This document shows positions 1-5,514 of a stretch of 12,521 nucleotides of DNA, piece by piece. How positions within the stretch are numbered: the first letter of the stretch is position 1; every line of letters begins with the position of its first letter. Both the position numbers and the translations under genes were made by a program. The DNA lies in assembly GCA_023423285.1 (NCBI GenBank), contig JAFAFV010000014.1:1-12521 (forward strand), read 5' to 3'. The notes below the pieces were generated by a model. It saw nothing but the letters and a program-made list of their open reading frames with translations, was not told the DNA's origin and ran no database searches. This stretch comes from Bacteroidota bacterium (GTDB lineage Bacteria > Bacteroidota > Bacteroidia > Chitinophagales > Chitinophagaceae).

Positions 1-354
1 CTATTTGCCTTGCCAATGGATTTCAGCGAACACGGCTCTTACTGTTTTATCCCTGCTGATTTACAAAATGAGTTCCAAGCCTTCCATGACTTCAACGAAG
101 ATAATTTTTCCGCGCTGGCAATGGATAAGGTCATCATTGAGAAGCTGACACCCGAACAAATCGCGCTTCATCAATTAAAAAAATATGAAGAGCAATTATT
201 AGAGAACGAAGCGGATAAGTTAGAGGCGTCCGAGATTTACTCTAAAAGAGAGTTTGAAAAAATAATCCGCCCCCAACTATTCCGGGCATTGGACGTGCGC
301 AGGGCAAAGGGGCGTTTTTCTTATAACGTAATATCTTTGAATCAAACTAAATAA
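1..354 (+). CDS. Hypothetical protein, 5' end outside window
   Basis: The reading frame is open from the first base, so this is the C-terminal 117 residues of a longer protein. A TTG at 10 and an ATG at 16 lie in frame, but nothing upstream is visible that would mark either as the true start. The middle is strongly charged and probably helical (Lys/Glu-rich, around KYEEQLLENEADKLE), and the tail is basic (RRAKGRFSYNV). I recognise no family. The next gene starts 26 bases later in the same direction, so it probably belongs to the same transcript as the two genes that follow. Setting (small unknown genes, compact terminators, a tRNA nearby) suggests a prophage or other integrated element; that is inference. 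Confidence 0.7.
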   Translation, partial: LFALPMDFSEHGSYCFIPADLQNEFQAFHDFNEDNFSALAMDKVIIEKLTPEQIALHQLKKYEEQLLENEADKLEASEIYSKREFEKIIRPQLFRALDVRRAKGRFSYNVISLNQTK

Positions 355-380
355 TTTTTTAAACAATTAAAACAAATATC

Positions 381-587
381 ATGGATTTAACTAATGAACA
401 ATTGGCGGTCGTTATCGCCACAGCAGTTGCCACCGCTATGGCTCCAATTAATCAACAATTGCAGGAACTCGCACAAGGGAGAGCCAACAGGGAGAAAGAG
501 GAACAGGAACAGCGCGAACGCGATGACAAAAAAATAATGGAGGAAATCCGGGTTTGGGCCAAATCAAACGTAAACATTAAAAATTAA
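381..587 (+). CDS. Small hypothetical protein with charged helical tail
   Basis: A 68-residue protein. The N-terminal third is hydrophobic and alanine-rich (AVVIATAVATAMAPI, about residues 9-23) and may be a short helix. The rest is a very charged Glu/Arg/Lys stretch likely to form a helix or coiled coil. No catalytic motif is seen. The ATG lies in AT-rich sequence without a clear ribosome binding site, as is common in Bacteroidota. The stop is followed after 4 bases by the next ATG, so the two genes are almost certainly co-transcribed and perhaps translationally coupled. Small proteins of this make-up are common in phages, but I cannot name a family. Confidence 0.65.
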   Translation: MDLTNEQLAVVIATAVATAMAPINQQLQELAQGRANREKEEQEQRERDDKKIMEEIRVWAKSNVNIKN

Positions 588-591
588 AATT

Positions 592-1248
592 ATGACAAAA
601 GAAACAATTGCAATTGGGCAGCAAGTCGCATTTGAAGAAACAGGCGCAAACGGTGCTGTATTGCACTTAAACATGAAAACCATTCCGGTAATCAATAACG
701 CTATCCGGGAGTATTGCGCCCTGCAAATTCTAAAACCTTTTTCCGTCGATGTGTTCAAAGAACTTTGTGATACAGGGGGGCAATCTGCGAAACGAGAGTA
801 CCTCGAATTTGCCCGGAAAGATGCTTCTAAATTTAAGCTGCCGGGAATGCAGGGCAACACCATTGCGCTTGCAAATGAAGCAGTAAAACCGTTTCTAAAC
901 GCATGGCAGGAAATAGGGCAATCGTTGATTTACAGCAGCCCGTTACATCATGTTTATTTTGGTTATGATATTATAAAAATCGCTGATGACCTTCAACCTG
1001 AAATTGACATTGAGGCGGTCAACCGTCATTTTACAACCACCATTGAGACAGAGGCGCAAGCCCAATTATTTGAGGCGGGGAAAGAAGCAGAAGCAGCGTT
1101 GGCAGAAATGCACAAGATTCTAACCAACGCAGGTTTGGACGTTTCGCGGATAGTCTGGACAGGCGAAGGCGGCACAGAGGGTTTATTTAACTGGAACTTG
1201 TCCACCGGGGCGTTAAAATTCAACCACTACGCCGTCCGATACCTGTAA
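592..1248 (+). CDS. Hypothetical protein, 218 residues
   Basis: A complete 218-residue frame starting at ATG, 4 bases after the previous stop. It has no signal peptide or membrane segment. The middle includes AFPC-free mixed helices, and a Glu/Ala-rich helix (AQAQLFEAGKEAEAALAEMH) lies at about residues 155-174. The C-terminal part holds an aromatic, glycine-rich stretch (VWTGEGGTEGLFNWN). I recognise no family or active site. It ends the first three-gene run: a rho-independent terminator begins 31 bases after the stop. Phage or mobile-element origin is inferred from context only. Confidence 0.7.
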   Translation: MTKETIAIGQQVAFEETGANGAVLHLNMKTIPVINNAIREYCALQILKPFSVDVFKELCDTGGQSAKREYLEFARKDASKFKLPGMQGNTIALANEAVKPFLNAWQEIGQSLIYSSPLHHVYFGYDIIKIADDLQPEIDIEAVNRHFTTTIETEAQAQLFEAGKEAEAALAEMHKILTNAGLDVSRIVWTGEGGTEGLFNWNLSTGALKFNHYAVRYL

Positions 1249-1278
1249 TTAATAAAATCTTAACGGGATGTAAGCATT

Positions 1279-1302
1279 AGCACCCTTCGGGGTGCTTTTT
1301 TT
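1279..1302 (+). terminator. Rho-independent terminator with TTCG loop
   Basis: A perfect 7-bp stem (AGCACCC/GGGTGCT, 1279-1285 and 1290-1296) closed by a TTCG tetraloop, with a run of seven T from 1296 to 1302. It ends the three-gene run 1-1248. The next start codon (1317) follows only 14 bases after the T run. Confidence 0.9.
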
Positions 1303-1304
1303 GT

Positions 1305-1312
1305 TATCTTTA
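1305..1312 (+). promoter_or_regulatory. Promoter-like -7 box fused to terminator
   Basis: TATCTTTA resembles the Bacteroidota -7 box TAnnTTTG (last base differs). It starts 2 bases after the terminator T run and ends 4 bases before the ATG at 1317, so any transcript from it would be leaderless or nearly so. No good -33 TTTG is seen; that position falls inside the terminator stem. The same arrangement recurs before 1978. Confidence 0.45.
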
Positions 1313-1316
1313 GCAA

Positions 1317-1709
1317 ATGCACACAATCCTAACGATAAACGACCGCCACGAAGTGCATAATATTTACAAATCAAAATGCACACATTGTAGGCATTTTGAT
1401 AGTTCAAAATATGTTTGTCCTGCATTCCCGGACGAAATACCGGACAAATATTTGACAGGCGAGGCAATGCATTTTGAAGTTGACCCGGCGCAAGTTGGCA
1501 CAATTGTATTTGAAAGAGAAAAGCAGGACGAATTTACATTGGAAATGCACGCCGAAATGTTGGAAGGCGAAATAAGCCTTTTTGACTTAAAAGTTATGGG
1601 TATAAGTGCGATGCTTGAAAAAGGCGCAACAATGGACGAAGCATTGAAACGTTACCCAATGACAGAACAGGAATATAAAGACAACGTGAAAAGGGTTTTT
1701 GAATCTTAA
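1317..1709 (+). CDS. Small Cys-rich (putative zinc-binding) protein
   Basis: A 130-residue protein. Residues 21-66 carry C21-x2-C24-x-H26, then C34-x-A-F-P-x2-I-P, H52 and a closing GTIVFE. From memory this resembles a short domain seen in many unnamed phage and bacterial proteins, in which Cys-x2-Cys-x-His is followed by CxAFPxGIP and a late His. C21, C24, C34 and a His could bind one zinc ion; that is inference. The C-terminal half is acidic and helical. The ATG at 1317 is chosen because it directly follows the promoter-like box; no ribosome binding site is possible if the transcript is leaderless. The next gene begins 11 bases after the stop. Confidence 0.75.
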   Translation: MHTILTINDRHEVHNIYKSKCTHCRHFDSSKYVCPAFPDEIPDKYLTGEAMHFEVDPAQVGTIVFEREKQDEFTLEMHAEMLEGEISLFDLKVMGISAMLEKGATMDEALKRYPMTEQEYKDNVKRVFES

Positions 1710-1720
1710 ATAGTTTTAAA

Positions 1721-1942
1721 ATGGAAACAATATTTGATTTTAACCCAACGGAAAAAGAGGTAAAAGAAATCACCGGATATTCGTTGTCCGAGAAAACCGG
1801 GTATATGGATTTACTTTCGGATGCCAACAGATACATGCACATTTCTACATTGTTATACCGGAGAGGCGAAAAAGAACAGGCTTTGAAATACGATGAACAC
1901 GCAAATGAGCAACCAATGATAAAAGATGACTTGATTGATTGA
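1721..1942 (+). CDS. Small hypothetical protein, 73 residues
   Basis: A 73-residue soluble, acidic protein starting at ATG, 11 bases after the 1317-1709 gene and probably on its transcript. It has no signal peptide, membrane segment or recognisable motif. The pattern LLYRRGEKEQALKYDEHA near the C-terminus looks like a short helical hairpin, but it is too short to call a TPR. The stop codon touches the left arm of the terminator at 1942-1964. Function unknown. It is accepted as a gene because of its tight position between a co-directional gene and a terminator. Confidence 0.6.
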   Translation: METIFDFNPTEKEVKEITGYSLSEKTGYMDLLSDANRYMHISTLLYRRGEKEQALKYDEHANEQPMIKDDLID

Positions 1943-1964
1943 CCACCAGAACGGTGGTTTTTTT
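1942..1964 (+). terminator. Rho-independent terminator
   Basis: Stem ACCACC/GGTGGT (1942-1947 and 1953-1958) with a 5-base loop AGAAC, running into seven T (1958-1964). The stem starts at the last base of the preceding stop codon. The right half, AACGGTGG plus T run, is nearly identical to the terminator at 2203-2226. Confidence 0.85.
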
Positions 1965-1965
1965 G

Positions 1966-1973
1966 TATATTTA
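1966..1973 (+). promoter_or_regulatory. Promoter-like -7 box fused to terminator
   Basis: TATATTTA, one base from the TAnnTTTG consensus, lies 1 base after the terminator T run and 4 bases before the ATG at 1978. Spacing from box to start codon is identical to that at 1305-1317, and both gaps read GnAA. Confidence 0.45.
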
Positions 1974-1977
1974 GAAA

Positions 1978-2193
1978 ATGCAAGAAGTGAAAAAAGGAAA
2001 ATACGTAGAGGATGGAATAACATACAACTCATACGAAGACTATTGTAACTCAAAAGACTTAGACCCTGATATTGTCGGGGTCATGCTGGCTACTGGCAGG
2101 CGAACGCCGCAAAATGATTATGAACGCCGTTTGTTAGAGGAAATTCAAGAAATGCAGCGCAAGGGCATTGCGGTTGAGTTCCCATTTAATTAG
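1978..2193 (+). CDS. Small hypothetical protein, 71 residues
   Basis: A 71-residue charged soluble protein whose ATG lies 4 bases after the promoter-like box, so it may be translated from a leaderless mRNA. Features seen: a Tyr-rich N-terminal part (GKYVEDGITYNSYEDYC) and a charged helix (DYERRLLEEIQEMQRKG). No family or motif is recognised. It is the last gene before the tRNA and is followed by its own terminator. The independent start and stop signals suggest it is expressed on its own, as accessory genes in phages often are; this role is inferred from layout only. Confidence 0.6.
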   Translation: MQEVKKGKYVEDGITYNSYEDYCNSKDLDPDIVGVMLATGRRTPQNDYERRLLEEIQEMQRKGIAVEFPFN

Positions 2194-2202
2194 CCTTTTT
2201 TC

Positions 2203-2226
2203 AACCACCCGAACGGTGGTTTTTTG
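2203..2226 (+). terminator. Rho-independent terminator
   Basis: Stem AACCACC/GGTGGTT (2203-2209 and 2215-2221) with loop CGAAC, then a T run to about 2225. It ends the 1978-2193 gene. Unlike the two similar terminators upstream, it is not followed by a promoter-like box or a reading frame. Confidence 0.85.
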
Positions 2227-2227
2227 T

Positions 2228-2409
2228 GGGTAGCTTCATGCAAATAATTGCACCATGCTAATTTTATACTGCAATATATTACAACATTTGAACCAACTAC
2301 CCCCAATTAACGAAAGTGTAAAAAGAGGGCTAAAAACGAAAAAAAGCAGCCAATTTGCTACCTTTTTTGCTACCTAATTGTATAATATATTGATTTTCAA
2401 TATTTAAAG
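2228..2409. other. AT-rich gene-free stretch with repeats; possible element end
   Basis: No gene is seen. Structure present: two copies of TTTGCTACC (2354-2362 and 2366-2374, 12 bases apart); GGGTAG at 2228-2233, which has inverted partners further right; and a perfect 7-bp inverted repeat ATATTGA-TTT-TCAATAT at 2387-2403, just 3' of the tRNA-Ser. Repeats of this kind next to the 3' end of a tRNA fit an integrase attachment site of an element lying to the left. The matching second copy of the tRNA end is not in this window. The inverted repeat could instead help end tRNA transcription. Confidence 0.35.
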
Positions 2410-2494
2410 CGGAGAGCGAGGGATTCGAACCCCCGGACCTGTTACAGTCAACGGTTTTCAAGACCGCCGCATTCGACCACTCTGCCAGCTCTCC
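2410..2494 (-). tRNA. tRNA-Ser (anticodon UGA)
   Basis: A class II tRNA of 85 bases. The acceptor stem GGAGAGC pairs with GCTCTCC; the anticodon stem GCGGT/ACCGT holds the loop CTTGAAA with anticodon TGA, which reads UCA serine codons. A long variable arm follows, then the T loop GGTTCGAATCC. The discriminator base is G, as usual for tRNA-Ser, and CCA is not encoded. The 3' end faces the putative mobile region at 1-2400, and tRNA 3' ends are common integration targets. Confidence 0.96.
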
Positions 2495-2499
2495 GGGCG

Positions 2500-2530
2500 C
2501 AAAATTAGGGGTTGGCAGCATTGTGGCAAA
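2500..2530 (-). promoter_or_regulatory. Promoter of tRNA-Ser
   Basis: On the minus strand a -33 box TTTG (2527-2530) is followed after exactly 19 bases by the -7 box TAATTTTG (2500-2507). This is a perfect match to the known Bacteroidota promoter (TTTG, 19 bp, TAnnTTTG). It lies 5 bases before the mature tRNA 5' end. Confidence 0.85.
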
Positions 2531-2552
2531 AAATTATTACAGTTTATTGAAA

Positions 2553-2582
2553 CAAAAAGCCTGCTTTGAAAAAAACAGGCTC
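2553..2582 (-). terminator. Terminator of the sigma factor / barrel protein unit
   Basis: On the minus strand AGCCTG (2576-2581) pairs with CAGGCT (2558-2563) around a 12-base loop, followed by a T run (2554-2558). It sits 30 bases after the stop of the gene at 2612-3913. The other strand has no T run, so it acts in one direction. Confidence 0.75.
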
Positions 2583-2611
2583 CCGATTTTATATAGAATA
2601 CAGGTTTCGTG

Positions 2612-3913
2612 TCAGAAATCAAATTTTAGCCGCACACCGGCACCGGTATAGTTGAGTTTTTGTTCTGTAACTTGTTGCATGGGCACTTTAATAAAAGGCT
2701 CAACGGATATTGAATTTTTGTTAGAGATCCTTTGCCGGAAGCCCATAGACACATTGTAAAAACCTATAAATGAAGTATTGCTTGGTGAAGGTTGGCTGAT
2801 CGGCTTGTCTTCCATAGCCACCTGGGTATATTCTTTCACGTTGCCCTCATTGTTTAATACAGACGCCCTTGAGTTCAGGCTGGGAATATATTTTTTATTG
2901 TCTTCCCCGGTTAATACAATCAAGCCAGACACGCCGCCTGTTGCATATACCTTGCCCAGGTCATACGTAACTTCCACCGGCACATCTATACCCGAAATCC
3001 ATGAATCCATTGATTGCAAATAAGGATTGGCCGGGTTGGGCGTGTAAGCCGTGGCCTCTACGCTGCGGGCAAAAGAGGATGTGCTTACAGCCAGTGCAGC
3101 AGGCCTTTCAGGCGCGTGAAAATGTTTTGAGGTAGATACTTTGGTGTAGGCGATGCCCGAACTGATCCTTACCTTATCATTTACAGCATAACCGAGAGAA
3201 TAACCATAACCCATATCAATGCCATTACCTGCAAAATTGGGCGATACATACAAGCTGGATTTCCATTTGCCGCGACCTTCTTCATCAGCAATTCTTTTTT
3301 GGGCGGGCTGGTGAATAGCCAATGGCTGTTTGTTGTCCTGTTGAACGGGTTTCTCCACTGCCACATCCTGTTTTTCCACGCCACTTTCCCAAAATGCTTT
3401 TTGCGCAGGCTTTTCCCCGGGCGATTGTACCTGTGGGGTTTGCTGTGTTTTGAGTTGCTGCGCTTCAGGCAGCGGCGTGTGTGCAACCGGGTTTTGGGTT
3501 ATCGCTGTCTGATTGAAATGGGTTTCTACTGGTATACTATTAATTTGCTGGCGGGTAGTTAAATTATCCCGCGAATCTGCAACCGCCAGTCCGGCATTTG
3601 GAGCCATAGCTGGGGCGGTACTGTCTGTAACCGGCGATTGCCTGGTTTCGTCAATCCGGGCCATTGGAGTCGTGTTTTTACCCGGTTTGGTTACAGCATC
3701 AGGTGCATTAAAATACTGTAATAAAATGAGTGCGCCTGCCAGTACCGCCGCAGCAGCGGCCGCCCATTTCCAAATAGGAACAACAGGTTTTTTCTTTTTT
3801 GATTGCAAATTTCTGGCAGCAAACCGCTCCCAGGCACCCTTGTCATAAGGTTCCTCATGGCCGAGCAGCGTGTTTTTTATTTGCTCCAGAAATTCATCTC
3901 TTGGCTCTTTCAT
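2612..3913 (-). CDS. Inner-membrane-anchored outer-membrane beta-barrel-like protein
   Basis: A 433-residue protein with an unusual order of parts. Residues 1-46 form a charged, probably cytoplasmic stretch with GHEEPYDKGAWERF, a motif I recall from Bacteroidota proteins encoded next to sigma factors. Residues 47-67 are one hydrophobic helix (WKWAAAAAAVLAGALILL). About 70-210 is a Pro/Gln/Thr-rich linker. From about 215 to the end come alternating aromatic and polar strands (SLYVSPNFAG, YGYSLGYAV, VSMGFRQRI) ending in LKFDF, typical of a small outer-membrane barrel (OmpA-like/PF13568 type). The ECF sigma gene lies 91 bases upstream on the same strand. A role as sigma-factor partner or sensor is inference. 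The ATG at 3913 gives a sensible cytoplasmic N-terminus. Confidence 0.8.
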   Translation of the reverse strand: MKEPRDEFLEQIKNTLLGHEEPYDKGAWERFAARNLQSKKKKPVVPIWKWAAAAAAVLAGALILLQYFNAPDAVTKPGKNTTPMARIDETRQSPVTDSTAPAMAPNAGLAVADSRDNLTTRQQINSIPVETHFNQTAITQNPVAHTPLPEAQQLKTQQTPQVQSPGEKPAQKAFWESGVEKQDVAVEKPVQQDNKQPLAIHQPAQKRIADEEGRGKWKSSLYVSPNFAGNGIDMGYGYSLGYAVNDKVRISSGIAYTKVSTSKHFHAPERPAALAVSTSSFARSVEATAYTPNPANPYLQSMDSWISGIDVPVEVTYDLGKVYATGGVSGLIVLTGEDNKKYIPSLNSRASVLNNEGNVKEYTQVAMEDKPISQPSPSNTSFIGFYNVSMGFRQRISNKNSISVEPFIKVPMQQVTEQKLNYTGAGVRLKFDF

Positions 3914-4004
3914 GTGTATTTTCTGTTTTTTCTGCTGGTCACATGTAATTCCCCATAATATTCATTGTTGGTGTGAAGTATTTTATGGCTCATTTCATGA
4001 CTGT

Positions 4005-4568
4005 TTAAATATTTTTTACGTACAGGGCTTTTAATTTTGTTTTAGCCCTTGATAAATACACGCGGCATACGTTCACGGGAATGGCCAGCAGGCCGGCTAT
4101 TTCCTCGTGAGAGTATCCTTCTATCTCGTATAAATTAAATATGGTTCTTTGCATTTGCGGCAGGTATTCCAGCAGGCGCCTGATCTCCCTTCCATCGCTG
4201 TGCCCATCGGGTGGGTTGGTAAGGCACCGCGGTCCGTGGTGATCCTGTATCTCTTCGTGCCCGAAACTGATCTTTTTTCGCCTAAGCCAGTCAATAGCCG
4301 TGCGCGAGGCAATTTTTGCCACCCAGCTTTTAAACGAAAGGCACAGGTCTGCCGCGTTGTTTTTGCCGTGGAATGTATCCAGGTTAGAAAAAATTTTTAT
4401 AAAGCTATCGTTCACCAATTCTTCCACCGTATGGTAATCCTGCACATAACGAAGCACCACACCCTTTATGTAGCCATAATAGCTTTTATAAAGGGCTTCC
4501 TTTTGCTGCACTTTATCGTTAAGGCAACCATTAATAATATGTTCCAGTTCGGCGTTACTTGATACCAA
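4005..4568 (-). CDS. ECF-type RNA polymerase sigma factor
   Basis: A 187-residue sigma-70 family protein lacking regions 1 and 3, so of the extracytoplasmic function group. Region 2 spans about residues 25-98 (ALYKSYYGYIKGVVLRYVQD, the VEELVNDSFIKIF core-binding part, then FKSWVAKIASRTAIDWLRRKK). Region 4 spans about 130-182, with the helix-turn-helix YSHEEIAGLLAIPVNVCRVYLSRAK that would read the -35 element. It should direct RNA polymerase to a small regulon. The start is TTG at 4568: an in-frame TAA lies two codons upstream and no ATG occurs in the first part, and AAGGA just before it can serve as ribosome binding site. The membrane/barrel protein follows 91 bases downstream and is the likely partner. 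No TAnnTTTG box is seen just upstream. Confidence 0.92.
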   Translation of the reverse strand: MVSSNAELEHIINGCLNDKVQQKEALYKSYYGYIKGVVLRYVQDYHTVEELVNDSFIKIFSNLDTFHGKNNAADLCLSFKSWVAKIASRTAIDWLRRKKISFGHEEIQDHHGPRCLTNPPDGHSDGREIRRLLEYLPQMQRTIFNLYEIEGYSHEEIAGLLAIPVNVCRVYLSRAKTKLKALYVKNI

Positions 4569-4621
4569 TCCTTACAACTTATTTCTGTTATTAAAGCAAG
4601 GGTTTTCGGTGCTGGCAGAGA

Positions 4622-5317
4622 TCAGTGCCAGAATGTTTCTACCCGTAGTTTAGTATGATCATCGGTCAGCGCTCTGTACCCCGTTGTCCATACCGTGTAA
4701 TAATTTCCTGTAACCAGGTTTACAGCTGTTGATTTTGCGAGCACCGTGCTTTGACCGGCTGGCCTCACTTCCAGTATAGCGCCGTTGGCTGCTTTCAGGC
4801 TTGTAAAATCTGCAGCGTTTTTATAGGTGATGCCGGTGGCGATGGGTTGGCTGCTGCCTTCCAGGTAAAGGTCCAGGCTGCCGTTATCCGGGCTCATGTT
4901 TACAAATCTGACACGCACAGAATCTGATCCGGGGGCACGGCTGCTGTCGCGCAACAATACCGCGTCTAATTTGCTAGTGGTATCCGCAATAAAAACCGAA
5001 TAACTTCTGCCTTGTACAAAATTGAGGTTTTTGGAAAGCAGTGGGGTGGCTGATCCTTTTGGGTAAATGTAAAAGCCACGGGTGCCTGAAAAAACGTTCA
5101 CATTCCGCACCCAGTCAGTATAATTAAAAAAGTTAAGGCTGAGCCGGTTGTTGTCAAATGCCAGGTCTAAAGAACCGGTTTTTGGGGAGGCATGAATGAT
5201 ATTAACCTGCGAAATACCTGTAATGGGAAGATCTGATGCCTGCTCTTTTGAACAGGACCATAATGTGAAAACCAGCAGAACAGCGATATACAGTGGGGTA
5301 TTATTTACTTTCATCAT
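4622..5317 (-). CDS. DUF4397-type lipoprotein
   Basis: A 231-residue secreted lipoprotein. The N-terminus has a short hydrophobic core and the lipobox LWSC, with Cys22 as the lipidation site. Two related units follow: VNIIHASPKTGSLDL (about 38-51) and VRFVNMSPDNGSLDL (about 136-150), each followed by strands ending in YSVFIAD or YYTVWTTG. This is the pattern of the DUF4397 family (PF14344), cell-surface or periplasmic beta-sandwich proteins of unknown function that are common in Bacteroidota. The sigma factor gene starts 53 bases downstream on the same strand, with no terminator between, so a shared transcript is possible. A 6-bp hairpin (4612-4631) overlaps the stop codon but has no T run. 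Confidence 0.85.
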   Translation of the reverse strand: MMKVNNTPLYIAVLLVFTLWSCSKEQASDLPITGISQVNIIHASPKTGSLDLAFDNNRLSLNFFNYTDWVRNVNVFSGTRGFYIYPKGSATPLLSKNLNFVQGRSYSVFIADTTSKLDAVLLRDSSRAPGSDSVRVRFVNMSPDNGSLDLYLEGSSQPIATGITYKNAADFTSLKAANGAILEVRPAGQSTVLAKSTAVNLVTGNYYTVWTTGYRALTDDHTKLRVETFWH

Positions 5318-5514
5318 ATTATTTCATTGAATGGTACTGCAAGTTATACCATTTGCATTTTTATCTCTCTAATAGTAAAACGCAAATTTTGCTGTAAACG
5401 CAACAGGGCAGGGGAGTAAAATCTCCATACTGCCAAAGGCAAGGGTTTTGCTTGCGAGAAGAAGACGGGTAGTAGCCCGCCTAAATGGATCATTTGAAGT
5501 TTAGAAGAATATTT

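Noticed and set aside
564..863. Minus-strand frame of 99 codons
   Set aside because: It lies opposite the 592-1248 gene with no start signal; the same applies to minus-strand frames at 1026-1223, 1249-1503, 1594-1983 and 1853-2053.
2330..2521. Minus-strand 63-codon frame through the tRNA-Ser
   Set aside because: It is a translation of the tRNA gene itself (the familiar LAEWSNAAVLKT pattern) and its flanks; not a protein gene.
5345..5395. Possible promoter for the DUF4397 lipoprotein (TTTG, 19 bases, TAAAAATG)
   Set aside because: The -33 box and spacing fit, but the -7 box has two mismatches; too weak to list.
5430..5490. Possible glnS terminator hairpins
   Set aside because: The stems are 4-5 bp with a mismatch and no T run follows on the minus strand.
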